DNA from: DASYHS01 sp035998295
GTDB taxonomy: Bacteria > Pseudomonadota > Alphaproteobacteria > Azospirillales > Azospirillaceae
Assembly (NCBI RefSeq): GCF_035998295.1
Contig: NZ_DASYHS010000017.1
Coordinates: forward strand, 1 to 34,633
Direction of reading: 5' to 3'
Length of the DNA stretch: 34,633 nucleotides
Shown here: in pieces, positions 16,718 to 25,297 of the stretch
Position numbering within the stretch: position 1 is the stretch's first letter
Layout: each line of letters starts with the position of its first letter
Program-made: the position numbers and the translations under genes
Notes under the pieces: model-generated
What the model was told of the DNA's origin: nothing
Databases searched by the model: none
Seen by the model: the letters and a program-made list of their open reading frames with translations, nothing else

Positions 16718-18400
16718 TCAGTCCCGGCCGCGCAGCGCCGCCTCGCGGATGGCGCTCAGCGTCGTGCCGGTCGTGATGACCTCCGGGTCCATGCGCAGCT
16801 CGATCAGCGCCGCCCGCCCGCAGGACAGCGCCTCCTCGAAGGCCGGGAAGAATTCCTCCGTGCGCTCGACCGCGGCGCCGAACGCGCCGTAGCTGCGGGC
16901 GAGCTGGGCGAAGTCCGGGTTGGTCAGGTCGGTCGCGCTGACGCGCCCGGGGTGGTGCCGCTCCTGGTGCATGCGGATCGTCCCGTACATACCGTTGTTG
17001 AACACCAGGATCACCGGGGCCGCCCCGGCGTGCATCGCGGTCGCCAGCTCCTGCCCGCTCATCATGAAGCCGCCGTCGCCGACCATCGCGACCACGGTGC
17101 GCTCGGGGCACGCGATCTTGGCCGAGACCGCCGCCGGGACCGAATAGCCCATGGCGCCGCTGGTCGGGCCGAGCTGGCGCCCCGGACGCCGGTAGCTCAG
17201 GAAACGGTGGCCCCAGCCGCTGAAGTTGCCGGCGTCGAAGGTCACGATCGCGTCCGCGGGCAACCTGTCGCGCAGCTGCACGAAGATGCGGCCGAGGTCG
17301 AGCGCGCCGCCGTAGGGGACGGGCTCCAGCCAGGCCAGGTAGTCCTGCCGCACGGCCCCGGCCCACTCGCTCCAGCGCGGTGCGGCGACGGGGCGGCGGC
17401 CCGCCAGCGCCTCGGCGATCTGCGCCGGTCCCGCCTGGATCGCGAGGTCGGGCCGGTAGACCCGGCCCAGCTCCTCGGCGCTGGCATGGACGTGGACCAG
17501 CCGGGGCCTGGCCTGGGGCGGCTCGACCAGCTCGTAGCCCTGGGTCGTGATCTCGCCGAGCCGCGCGCCCAGCACGATCAGCAGGTCCGCTTCCCGCACG
17601 CGCGCCAGCAGCCTGGGGTTCGGGCCGGTGCCGAGGTCGCCGGCATAGCTCGGGCTGGTGTTGTCCATGATGTCCTGGCGCCGGAACGAGCAGCACACCG
17701 GCAGGCGGTTCGCCTCGGCCCAGCCCTTCAGCGCCGCCGAGGCGGCATCCGTCCAGCCGCTGCCGCCGACCAGGACCATCGGCCGCTCGGCGGCAGCCAG
17801 CATCTCCTCCAGCGCCGTCAGGTCGGTGGGCGCCGGCCAGGCCTGGACGCGGCGATAGGGGCCGGTGTCGGCGACGGCGACGCGCTCGCGCAGCATGTCC
17901 TCCGGCAGGGCCAGCACGACGGGCCCCGGCCGGCCGCTGGTCGCGACGTGGAAGGCGCGGCTGACGAATTCGGGGATGCGCGCCGCCTCGTCGATCTGGG
18001 CCGCCCATTTCGCGACCGGAGCGAACATGCGGCGATAGTCGATCTCCTGGAACGCCTCGCGCTCCTCCTGGTCGCGCGCGACCTGGCCCACGAACAGGAT
18101 CATCGGCGTCGAGTCCTGCATCGCCGTGTGCACGCCGATCGAGGCGTTGCACGCCCCCGGGCCCCGGGTCACGAAGCAGATGCCGGGCCGGCCGGTCAGC
18201 TTGCCGTAGGCCTCCGCCATGTTCGCGGCGCCGCCTTCCTGCCGGCAGGTGACGAGGCGCAGGTCGCGCGCGTCATGGAAGGCGTCCAGCACTTCCAGAT
18301 AGCTCTCGCCGGCGACGCAATAGGCGAGGTCGGCGCCGTGGACGCGCAGCGCGTCGACGAGGATCTGGCCGCCGGAACGGGGGTCGGGGATGCTGGGCAT
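16718..18400 (-). CDS. Thiamine-diphosphate enzyme, acetolactate-synthase-like
   Basis: 560 residues with the three-domain layout of ThDP decarboxylase/synthases: a pyrimidine-binding N-domain with the catalytic Glu32 (YCVAGESYLEVLDAF), a central domain (about 190-330) with LIVLGARLGEI, and a pyrophosphate-binding C-domain with the metal-binding GDG...NN motif (VAMVGDGGFMMSG to VFNNGMYG). Related enzymes make acetolactate or act on glyoxylate, oxalyl-CoA, sulfoacetaldehyde and others. No small regulatory subunit (IlvH) gene is nearby, so this is probably not the biosynthetic acetolactate synthase. The substrate cannot be fixed from sequence. It is single, facing away from the GFA gene. Confidence 0.88.
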   Translation of the reverse strand: MPSIPDPRSGGQILVDALRVHGADLAYCVAGESYLEVLDAFHDARDLRLVTCRQEGGAANMAEAYGKLTGRPGICFVTRGPGACNASIGVHTAMQDSTPMILFVGQVARDQEEREAFQEIDYRRMFAPVAKWAAQIDEAARIPEFVSRAFHVATSGRPGPVVLALPEDMLRERVAVADTGPYRRVQAWPAPTDLTALEEMLAAAERPMVLVGGSGWTDAASAALKGWAEANRLPVCCSFRRQDIMDNTSPSYAGDLGTGPNPRLLARVREADLLIVLGARLGEITTQGYELVEPPQARPRLVHVHASAEELGRVYRPDLAIQAGPAQIAEALAGRRPVAAPRWSEWAGAVRQDYLAWLEPVPYGGALDLGRIFVQLRDRLPADAIVTFDAGNFSGWGHRFLSYRRPGRQLGPTSGAMGYSVPAAVSAKIACPERTVVAMVGDGGFMMSGQELATAMHAGAAPVILVFNNGMYGTIRMHQERHHPGRVSATDLTNPDFAQLARSYGAFGAAVERTEEFFPAFEEALSCGRAALIELRMDPEVITTGTTLSAIREAALRGRD

Positions 18401-18587
18401 GACGGGGACCGGACTACTGGAGGAAAACCGTTGGACGGGCGAGTTAAGGACGCCCGCCGCTTCCCGTCAAGCGCCGGGGCGCCGCCGCCCGATCACGCCG
18501 CACGGTATCGCGAGCTCCGGCCGATGGACGATCCGGCCGAGATGACGGATGCTGCCGCCCCGGGTCCGAGCCTTGCAGGTGATGTAC

Positions 18588-19001
18588 ATGACACGAATCA
18601 CGAATGGCGGCTGTCTGTGCGGTGCCGTCACGTTCCGGATCGCCGGCGAGTTCGGGAGCTTCTTCCTTTGCCACTGCGCGCGGTGCCGCAAGGGCACGGG
18701 ATCGGCACACGCGGCCAACCTGTTTTCGACGGCGGCGGAGATCACTTGGCTGTCGGGCAACGACGGCATCAAGTCCTACACGGTCCCCGGGACCCGGCAC
18801 GAAAGAAGCTTCTGCACCGAATGCGGGTCCGCCCTTCCGAGCCTTCAGATGAACGGTGCCTTGCTGGTCGTTCCTGCCGGAAGCCTCGACGACGCGCCGG
18901 ACATGCGGCCGGATGCGCATATCTGCTTCGCGAGCCGGGCGCGGTGGGACGCGGGATTGGAAGAGCTGCCGAAAATCGACGGGCTTCCGGGCCAGACCTG
19001 A
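18588..19001 (+). CDS. GFA-family zinc-binding protein
   Basis: 137 residues of the GFA family (glutathione-dependent formaldehyde-activating enzyme fold, now often listed as a CENP-V/GFA domain). All zinc ligands are visible: Cys9 and Cys11 (GGCLCGAV), Cys28/Cys30/Cys33 (CHCARC), Cys76/Cys79 (CTECGS). I chose the ATG at 18588 because AGGTGA lies just upstream; the ATG at 18582 is two codons earlier and equally open. Members bind zinc and some bind glutathione; catalytic activity is doubtful for most. It is monocistronic, in an opposite orientation to both neighbours. Confidence 0.9.
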   Translation: MTRITNGGCLCGAVTFRIAGEFGSFFLCHCARCRKGTGSAHAANLFSTAAEITWLSGNDGIKSYTVPGTRHERSFCTECGSALPSLQMNGALLVVPAGSLDDAPDMRPDAHICFASRARWDAGLEELPKIDGLPGQT

Positions 19002-19016
19002 CGTCGGGCCGGGACG

Positions 19017-19679
19017 TCACCGGGTGGCGCGGTTCAGCAGCTCGATCACCTCGACGTCCTCGACCTGGCGGAAATCGCGGTAGAACCGGCCGACCGAGCC
19101 GAGCTCGGCGGGCGTCTCGAGCACGACGATCTCGTCGTAGGAGCCGGCCAGGTCGTCGACGACCCCGCGCGGGGCGACCGGGACCGCGAGCACCAGCCTG
19201 GACGGGCCGGCCGCCCGCAAGGCCCTGGAGGCGGCGCGCGCGGTCGAGCCCGTGGCGATGCCGTCGTCGACGACGATGCAGGTCCGGCCCGCGACCATCG
19301 GGCGCGGCCGGCCGCCCAGATAGACGTCGCGCCGGCGCTCGATCTCGACGATCTGGTCCCGGCTCGCGCGCTCGACGTAGTCGATGGGCACCGCAAGGCT
19401 GCGCACGACCTCCGAGTTGACGAAGACGACCGGCTCGTCCCCGTCGACGACCGCGCCGATCGCCAGCTCGGGGTTGCCCGGCGCCCCGATCTTGCGCACC
19501 ACGGCCACGTCCAGCGGGCATCCGAGCGCGGACGCGATCTCGAAGCCGACGGGCACGCCGCCGCGCGGCAGCGCCAGGACCGCCGGCCGTTCCGGCGCCA
19601 GCGCCCTCACCCGCGCGGCGAGCCTGCGGCCCGCGTCCCGGCGATCCTCGAAAGCCGGTCCGGCGTCGCTCCACTCCAT
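19017..19679 (-). CDS. Phosphoribosyltransferase-domain protein
   Basis: 220 residues of the type I phosphoribosyltransferase fold. The PRPP-binding motif is CIVVDDGIATGSTARAA near residue 125. The N-terminal segment VLALPRGGVPVGFEIASALG and DVAVVRKIGAPGNPELAIGA are typical of the stand-alone predicted phosphoribosyltransferases that are often found next to dienelactone-hydrolase-like or universal-stress genes. These are distinct from purine salvage enzymes, and their substrates are unknown. The ATG at 19679 gives MEWSDAGPAFEDRRDAGRRL, which fits family N-termini. It lies 89 bases after the crotonase-fold gene and could be cotranscribed with it. Confidence 0.88.
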   Translation of the reverse strand: MEWSDAGPAFEDRRDAGRRLAARVRALAPERPAVLALPRGGVPVGFEIASALGCPLDVAVVRKIGAPGNPELAIGAVVDGDEPVVFVNSEVVRSLAVPIDYVERASRDQIVEIERRRDVYLGGRPRPMVAGRTCIVVDDGIATGSTARAASRALRAAGPSRLVLAVPVAPRGVVDDLAGSYDEIVVLETPAELGSVGRFYRDFRQVEDVEVIELLNRATR

Positions 19680-19768
19680 CGCCTCGCTCTCCGTTGCGGC
19701 ACCCCCATGGGGGAGCAACAGCGGTCCGGGGCATAGCGTCCCCTGTCCGTCCGGCATACCCCCGAGGG

Positions 19769-20554
19769 TCAATGCCCGCGGAAGTCCGGCTTGCGCTTCT
19801 CCAGGAAGGCCTGGTAGCCGGCCCGGTAGTCCTGCGTGTCGAAGCAGGCGAAATGCTCGGCCAGGTCGGCCTCGCCCGGCGGCGCGCCCGACAGGATGCG
19901 GCGCACGAACGCCTTGTGCCAGCGATGGACCAGCGGCGCCCCTTCGGCGATCCGGCGCGCCGCCGCCCGGGCCTCGGCCTCGACCTCGGCGTCGGGCACG
20001 ACCCGCGTCACCAGCCCCTTGCGCTCGGCCTCGGCCGCGTCGAGGATGCGGGCCTCCAGCAGGATCTCCAGCGCCGTCGCGCGGCCGGCCAGCCCGATCA
20101 GGGCCGACAGCTCGCTGTGCGCCATCGTCATGCCCAGGCGGCTGATCGGCGCGCCGAACCGGCTGCCCTGCCCGCAGATCCGCAGGTCGCAGCGCGCGGC
20201 GAGCAGCAGCCCGCCGCCGACGCACAGGCCCCGGATCATCGCGACGACGGGATGGGGGCAGTCCCCGATCGCCTTGAAGGCGGCGTCGATCAGCGGCGCG
20301 TAGGCCTCGCACTGGGCACGGTCGGCGCGCTCGCTCGCGAACTCGGAGATGTCCGCGCCCGGGCTGAACGCCTTGTCGCCGGCCCCGCGCATGAGGATGC
20401 AGCGCACCGACGCGTCCGCCGAGAGGTCGCGGAACGCCGCGGCGAGCGCGATCCAGGTCGGCCGGTTCAGCGCGTTCAGCTTCTCCGGCCGGTTGAGCAC
20501 CACCTCGACGATGCCGTCCCCGCCCCGCTCGACCAGGACCTCGGCCCCCGCCAT
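19769..20554 (-). CDS. Enoyl-CoA hydratase/isomerase-family protein lacking catalytic Glu
   Basis: 261 residues with a complete crotonase fold. The oxyanion-hole segments are present (KAFSPGADISEF near 61-72; RGLCVGGG near 108-115). Both glutamates of hydratases are absent: the GGGxE position is Leu117 (GGGLLLAARCD), and the second, usually in a PE pair, is Ile137 (FGAPISRLGM). Enoyl-CoA hydration by the usual two-Glu mechanism is therefore unlikely. Isomerase, thioesterase-like or decarboxylase-like chemistry on an acyl-CoA is possible. The ATG at 20554 is 4 bases after the IalB-like stop, with GGAGG inside the end of that gene, so the two are one operon. Confidence 0.9.
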   Translation of the reverse strand: MAGAEVLVERGGDGIVEVVLNRPEKLNALNRPTWIALAAAFRDLSADASVRCILMRGAGDKAFSPGADISEFASERADRAQCEAYAPLIDAAFKAIGDCPHPVVAMIRGLCVGGGLLLAARCDLRICGQGSRFGAPISRLGMTMAHSELSALIGLAGRATALEILLEARILDAAEAERKGLVTRVVPDAEVEAEARAAARRIAEGAPLVHRWHKAFVRRILSGAPPGEADLAEHFACFDTQDYRAGYQAFLEKRKPDFRGH

Positions 20555-20558
20555 GGCC

Positions 20559-21101
20559 TCAGCCTCCCTTGCGCCGCTCGAGCGCCGCGAAGGCGTCGGT
20601 GAAGCCCGCCAGCGACAGCGGTATCACCAGCCGCTGCCCGAGGTCCGCGATCATGAAGTCGACGGCCGCCTGCCGGCCGGCCTTGAACTTCTGCAGCAGG
20701 TCCGGCGTCAGCGTGCCGGCCGCGGCGCAGTAGCCCTCGGTGCAGCGCCCGATGTCGATCTCCAGCCGTGCCGCCGCGTCGACCCGAAGGCCGATGGGTT
20801 CCTCCTGTGCCGCCTGGGGGGCCACGCGGAGCTGGATCGTCGCCTGTTCCTGCCCCGGCCGGAAGTAGATGGCGGCGCCGAGCAGGTCGAGGCCGGTGTC
20901 CTCCGCGACGTGGCGCTGGACCAGGAGGCAGCCGCTGCCGCCGGCGGCCGGCGGCGCGGGCGGGCAGGTGAGCATCCAGTCGCCGTAGCGCTGGCCGGCC
21001 GGGGGCTGCTGTGCCGCGGCCGGCGCGCCATGCAGGGCGCCTGAGAGGATCGTGCCCAGCAGGACGGGAAGGGCTGCGAGAAGACGGGAGCGGGCAGGCA
21101 A
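20559..21101 (-). CDS. Invasion-associated locus B (IalB)-like periplasmic protein
   Basis: 180 residues from a TTG at 21101, chosen because CAGGAG lies 7 bases upstream and the first 30 residues then form a clean signal peptide (MPARSRLLAALPVLLGTILS to AAA-Q). Longer in-frame starts reach across the upstream promoter. The mature part has the IalB layout: RYGDWMLTCP, a Cys-bearing CLLVQRHV strand, a central beta region (EEPIGLRVDAAARLEIDIGR) and the Cys pair CTEGYC, then a closing FMIADLGQRLVIPLSLAGF. IalB proteins are exported in many alphaproteobacteria, with functions mostly unknown outside Bartonella. It heads an operon with the crotonase-fold gene and is divergent from the ABC transporter genes. 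Confidence 0.85.
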   Translation of the reverse strand: MPARSRLLAALPVLLGTILSGALHGAPAAAQQPPAGQRYGDWMLTCPPAPPAAGGSGCLLVQRHVAEDTGLDLLGAAIYFRPGQEQATIQLRVAPQAAQEEPIGLRVDAAARLEIDIGRCTEGYCAAAGTLTPDLLQKFKAGRQAAVDFMIADLGQRLVIPLSLAGFTDAFAALERRKGG

Positions 21102-21259
21102 GGGGCTCTCCTGGAGCAAGGCGGAAACGCGCCGATGCTCTGCGCGCGGCGCGCCCGCGGTCAAGAGTTTCCTGCACCTGACCGACGGGAGTATGGACCC
21201 CGACCGCGGCATCGCCCCATAGTCGTCGGGCCGACCGAGATGGGGAGGAATTCGCGACC

Positions 21260-22999
21260 ATGACACGCCGCCCGCTTCGCCCGACCGCCGCGCTGCGCAT
21301 CGCGCCCTGGGTCCTGGCAGCGGCCGTCGCGGCCCAGGGCCCGGCCCGGGCCCAGGACCCGGCCCAGGAGCCGGCCCAGGACCAGGCGCGCGACGAGCTG
21401 GTGATCGGCATCCATCAGTTCCCGGGCACGCTGCATCCCGGCATCGAGCCGATGCTGACCAAGAGCTACGTGCTCGAGATGATGCGGCGGCCGTTCACCA
21501 CCTTCGACCACGACTGGAAGCTCGTCTGCATGCTCTGCACCGAGCTGCCGAGCATCGAGAAGGGGACCGCGCGCGAGGTGGTGCGCCCGGACGGGACCCC
21601 GGCGGTCGACGCCACCTTCACGATCCGCCCCGACGCCACCTGGGGCGACGGCACGCCGGTGACGACCCGCGACGTCCTCTTCACCTGGGAGGTCGGCCGG
21701 CACCCCGACGCGGGCATCACGAACTACGACCTGTTCGCGCGCGACATCGCCGACATCACGGCGCATGACGAGCGGAGCTTCACGGTCCACTGGGCACGCC
21801 GCGTGTGCGAGTACGACGCGATCAACGACCTGCGCGTCCTGCCCGAGCACCTGGAGCGCGAGGCGTTCGAGCGCGACCCCGCCCAGTACCGCAACCGCAC
21901 CCTCTACGACGCCGACCCGACCAATCCCGGCCTGTGGTTCGGCCCCTACCGCCTCGCCGCGATCGAGCGCGGCTCCAACCTGGTGCTGGAGCGCAACCCC
22001 ACCTGGTGGGGCCGGGAGCCGGGCTTCGAGCGGATCGTGGTGCGCGCGGTCGAGAACACGGCGGCGCTGGAGGCCAACCTGCTGTCGGGCGACGTCGACT
22101 ACATAGCCGGCGAGGCGGGCCTGCCGATCGACCAGGCGATCGCCTTCGAGCGGCGGCACGGCGACGCCTTCACCGTGCTGTACCAGCCTGGCCTGTTCTA
22201 CGAGCACATCGACCTGAACCTGGACGACCCCGTGCTGGCCGACGCCCGCGTGCGCAAGGCGCTGCTGCACGCGATCGACCGCGAGGCGCTGAGCCTCCAG
22301 CTCTTCGGCGGCCGCCAGCCGGTCGCGCACAACACCGTCAACCCCCTCGACGAGGAGGTCTACAGCCCCGACCATGCCCGCTACGCCCACGACCCGGCCA
22401 GGGCCGCGGCCCTGCTGGAGGAGGCCGGCTGGACGCCGGGGCCCGACGGCATCCGGCGCAACGCCGCCGGCGAGCGCCTCTCCTTCGTCCTGATGACCAC
22501 GGCCGGCAACCGCAACCGCGAGCTGGTCCAGCAGGTGCTGCAGAGCCAGTGGCGCGAGGCCGGGGTCGAGATCCGCATCGAGAACCAGCCCGCCCGCGTC
22601 TTCTTCGGCGAGACGCTGTCCCGGCGCCAGTTCGAGGACATGGCGATGTTCGCCTGGATCAGCTCGCCGGGGAACATCCCGCGCACGACGCTCCATTCGA
22701 CCTCGATCCCCGACGCCGCGAACGGCTGGAGCGGCCAGAACCACGGCGGCTACCGCAGCGCCGGGATGGACCGGGTGCTCGACGCGCTGGAGGTCACCTG
22801 CGGCGAGGAGGCCAAGCCGCTCTGGGCCGAGCTGCAGCGCCTCTACGCCGAGGACCTGCCGGCGCTGCCGCTGCTCTACCGCGCCGACGCCTACATCCTG
22901 CCGCCCTGGCTGCAGGGCATCCGGCCGACCGGCCACCAGTATTCCAGCGCGCTGTGGGTCGAGGAGTGGCACGCCGGGGAGAAACCGGCCGCGGAGTGA
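21260..22999 (+). CDS. Peptide-type ABC transporter substrate-binding protein (family 5)
   Basis: 579 residues. The signal peptide (1-31, TAALRIAPWVLAAAVAAQGPA RA) has no lipobox and is followed by a short repetitive AQDPAQEPAQDQ linker. The mature protein is an extracellular solute-binding protein of the DppA/OppA/SBP-bac-5 family: LVIGIHQFPGTLHP at its start, RDVLFTWEVGRHP, the RVRKALLHAIDREAL helix near residue 330 that is a hallmark of the family, and a C-terminal lobe. The ligand (peptide, nickel, opine or other) cannot be read from sequence. It is the first of three genes and is followed after 4 bases by the first permease. Confidence 0.92.
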   Translation: MTRRPLRPTAALRIAPWVLAAAVAAQGPARAQDPAQEPAQDQARDELVIGIHQFPGTLHPGIEPMLTKSYVLEMMRRPFTTFDHDWKLVCMLCTELPSIEKGTAREVVRPDGTPAVDATFTIRPDATWGDGTPVTTRDVLFTWEVGRHPDAGITNYDLFARDIADITAHDERSFTVHWARRVCEYDAINDLRVLPEHLEREAFERDPAQYRNRTLYDADPTNPGLWFGPYRLAAIERGSNLVLERNPTWWGREPGFERIVVRAVENTAALEANLLSGDVDYIAGEAGLPIDQAIAFERRHGDAFTVLYQPGLFYEHIDLNLDDPVLADARVRKALLHAIDREALSLQLFGGRQPVAHNTVNPLDEEVYSPDHARYAHDPARAAALLEEAGWTPGPDGIRRNAAGERLSFVLMTTAGNRNRELVQQVLQSQWREAGVEIRIENQPARVFFGETLSRRQFEDMAMFAWISSPGNIPRTTLHSTSIPDAANGWSGQNHGGYRSAGMDRVLDALEVTCGEEAKPLWAELQRLYAEDLPALPLLYRADAYILPPWLQGIRPTGHQYSSALWVEEWHAGEKPAAE

Positions 23000-23003
23000 G
23001 GCG

Positions 23004-23972
23004 ATGCTGCGGTTCCTCGCCTCGCGCCTGATCCAGGGACTGGGCGTCCTGCTCGCGATGTCGGTCGTCGTCCACGCGCTGATGGGGCTGATGCCCGGCG
23101 ACCCGGTCGACCTCATGATCGCCGCCAACCCCGAGCTGACCCCGGCGGACGCGACGCGGCTGCGCGCGCTGCACGGCCTCGACCAACCGATCTGGGAGCG
23201 CTGGGCCAACTGGCTGGCGGCGGCGCTGTCGGGCGACCTCGGCTATTCGCGCCTGTTCGCGCGGCCGGTGCCGGAAGTGCTGCTGCCCCGGCTCGCCAAC
23301 ACGCTGCTGCTGCTGGTCCCGGCCTTCGTGATCTCGGCCGCCGCCGCGCTGGTCCTGGGCGTGCGGGCGGCGATGCGGCCGAACGGCCCGGCCGACGCCG
23401 GGATCGGCCTGCTCTGCTTCGCCGGCATCTCGATCCCGTCATTCTGGCTGGCCCTGATGCTGATCATGCTGTTCTCGGTCGGGCTCGGCTGGCTGCCGGC
23501 CGGCGGCATGGGGCCGCCGGGAGGCGACGGGAGCTTCGCGGCCCGCCTGCCCTACCTGGCGCTGCCGCTCGCCTGCCTCGTGGTGGTCTCGGTCGGCGGC
23601 TACACCCGCTACGTGCGGGCCGGCATGATCGAGCAGCTCCGCCAGGACTATGTCCGGACCGCGCAGGCGAAGGGGGCGTCGCGGCGCCGGACCGTGTGGC
23701 GGCACGCGCTGCGCAACGCCCTGGTGCCGGTCGTGACGATCCTCGGGCTCGAGTTCGGCTCGCTCGTCTCGGGCGCGCTCGTCGTCGAGACGATGTTCGC
23801 CTGGCAGGGCATGGGCAAGCTGATCTACGACTCGGTCATGGGCAACGACTACAACGTCGCGCTGGTGGCGCTGCTGCTCGCGACGGCGGTGACGCTGGCG
23901 GGCAACCTGCTGGCCGACATCGGCTACGTGGCGCTGGACCCGCGGGTCACGCTCGGGACGGTGCGGACGTGA
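23004..23972 (+). CDS. ABC transporter permease, DppB/OppB type
   Basis: 322 residues with six membrane spans of the DppB/OppB family. The N-terminal helix RFLASRLIQGLGVLLAMSVV is followed by the periplasmic loop MPGDPVDLMIAANPELTP typical of the family (GDP motif), the DQPIWERWANWL segment and the coupling-helix (EAA) loop DYVRTAQAKGASRRRTVWRH near residues 210-230. It forms the membrane channel with the next gene. The start ATG is 4 bases after the binding-protein stop, and its TGA overlaps the next GTG (GTGA), so the genes are coupled. Confidence 0.93.
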   Translation: MLRFLASRLIQGLGVLLAMSVVVHALMGLMPGDPVDLMIAANPELTPADATRLRALHGLDQPIWERWANWLAAALSGDLGYSRLFARPVPEVLLPRLANTLLLLVPAFVISAAAALVLGVRAAMRPNGPADAGIGLLCFAGISIPSFWLALMLIMLFSVGLGWLPAGGMGPPGGDGSFAARLPYLALPLACLVVVSVGGYTRYVRAGMIEQLRQDYVRTAQAKGASRRRTVWRHALRNALVPVVTILGLEFGSLVSGALVVETMFAWQGMGKLIYDSVMGNDYNVALVALLLATAVTLAGNLLADIGYVALDPRVTLGTVRT

Positions 23973-24925
23973 CCGCCTCGCAGCACGGGCTGCCGGCGGC
24001 GTCGGGGGACCGGACCGCGTCCCTGGCGCCGGGGCGCCTCTACCTGCGCCGCTTCCTCGCCCGGCCGGTCGCGGTCGCCAGCCTCGCCGTGCTGGTGCTG
24101 CTGGTGCTCGCCGCCGCCGCGGCCCCGCTGGCGGAGGCGTGGCTCGGCGTCGACGCCAACCGCGTCGACCTGCTCGGCCGCCACGCGCCGCCCTCGGCCG
24201 ACCATCCGCTGGGCACGGACGAGCTCGGCCGCGACCTGCTGGTGCGCCTGCTGTACGCGGGGCGGATCTCGCTGACGGTCGGCCTCGTGGCGGCGCTGGC
24301 GGCGGCGCTGATCGGCACCGCCGTCGGCCTCGTCTCCGGCTTCGCGGGCGGGCGGCTGGACGCGCTGCTGATGCGCGTCACCGACGGCTTCATCGCCCTG
24401 CCGCTGCTGCCGCTGCTGATCGTGCTGGCGGCGGTCGACCCGGTCCGGCTCGGCGTGCCCGGGGACCTCGCGCGCACCGAGGCGGCCGGGCTGTGGCGCA
24501 TCGTCGTGCTGGTGGCGCTGACCGGCTGGACGACGGTGGCGCGGCTGGTGCGCGGGGCGACGCTGGCGGTTCGCGGGCGCGACTACGTCAGGGCGGCGGT
24601 GGCGCTCGGCGCCGGGCGGGCGCGCCTCGTCCTCGTCCACGTGCTGCCCAACGTCGCCTCGCCGATCGTCGTGGCGACGACGCTGTCGGTCGGCCACGTC
24701 ATCCTCGCGGAATCGGTGCTGAGCTTCCTCGGCCTCGGCATCCAGCCGCCGGTGCCGAGCTGGGGCAACATGCTGACCAACGCGCAGGAGCTGGTGTGGT
24801 CGGCCCCCCGCCAGGCGGTGCTGCCGGGCCTGCTGATCTTCGTGACCGTGATCGCCTTCAACCTGCTGGGCGACGGCCTCCAGGACGCCCTCGACCCCCG
24901 CTCGGGAACGGGCGGCCGGCGGTAG
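23969..24925 (+). CDS. ABC transporter permease, DppC/OppC type
   Basis: 318 residues from the GTG at 23969 that overlaps the previous stop as GTGA. The OppC-family N-terminal helix lies at about 30-58, followed by the signature HPLGTDELGRDLLVRLLYAG. The EAA loop is DYVRAAVALGAGRARLVLVH near residue 210, and the last conserved segment ILAESVLSFLGLGIQPPVPS WGNML is present. It pairs with the preceding permease. No ATP-binding subunit gene follows; the next genes are a toxin-antitoxin pair. The transporter therefore needs an ATPase encoded elsewhere in the genome. Confidence 0.93.
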   Translation: MTASQHGLPAASGDRTASLAPGRLYLRRFLARPVAVASLAVLVLLVLAAAAAPLAEAWLGVDANRVDLLGRHAPPSADHPLGTDELGRDLLVRLLYAGRISLTVGLVAALAAALIGTAVGLVSGFAGGRLDALLMRVTDGFIALPLLPLLIVLAAVDPVRLGVPGDLARTEAAGLWRIVVLVALTGWTTVARLVRGATLAVRGRDYVRAAVALGAGRARLVLVHVLPNVASPIVVATTLSVGHVILAESVLSFLGLGIQPPVPSWGNMLTNAQELVWSAPRQAVLPGLLIFVTVIAFNLLGDGLQDALDPRSGTGGRR

Positions 24926-24954
24926 GCGGGCCCGCTTCCTTTCGCCGGCCGCAT

Positions 24955-24973
24955 GGATACGGTATATATATCC
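24955..24973 (+). promoter_or_regulatory. Likely promoter/operator of the toxin-antitoxin pair
   Basis: The inverted repeat GGATA-N9-TATCC encloses the -10-like TATATA (24963-24968) 22 bases before the antitoxin ATG. The matching -35 is weak (TTTCGC, 24940-24945, 17 bases away). Toxin-antitoxin operons are usually repressed by their own complex at such a palindrome. The arms are the same as those at 2097-2108. Confidence 0.55.
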
Positions 24974-24994
24974 AGACATATCGCGAGGGACGTG

Positions 24995-25297
24995 ATGGCC
25001 AACGCCGCGCAGAAGAAGGCGAACAGGAACTATCGCGCACGCCTGACCCAACGCGGGCTCGTCCGCTTCGAGGTCATGGCGCCGGAGCCGGACCGCGACC
25101 TGATCCGCGCGCTGGCGCGCCGGCTGGCCGAGGACGGGCCCGAAGCGGAGCTGGCGCGCGCGGCCGTGGCCAAGGCGGTGGCCGGCGCGCCGTCGAAGCC
25201 CGGGGGCATCCTGTCGGCGTTGCGGCGCTCGCCGCTCGTCGGCGCCGACCTGGATCTCGGCCGGCCCCGGGAGGAAGGGCGCGAGACCGACCTGTGA
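24995..25297 (+). CDS. VapB-like antitoxin
   Basis: 100 residues from the ATG at 24995, with GAGGG just upstream; an earlier ATG (24953) lies inside the promoter and is rejected. The N-terminus is basic (AAQKKANRNYRARLTQRG) followed by LVRFEVMAPEPDRDLIRALA, a strand-helix layout suited to DNA binding. The C-terminal tail (LRRSPLVGADLDLGRPREEG, ending TDL) is like tails of alphaproteobacterial antitoxins encoded before PIN-domain toxins. Its TGA overlaps the GTG of the toxin gene as GTGA. Antitoxin identity rests mostly on that pairing and the operator-like site upstream. Confidence 0.8.
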   Translation: MANAAQKKANRNYRARLTQRGLVRFEVMAPEPDRDLIRALARRLAEDGPEAELARAAVAKAVAGAPSKPGGILSALRRSPLVGADLDLGRPREEGRETDL

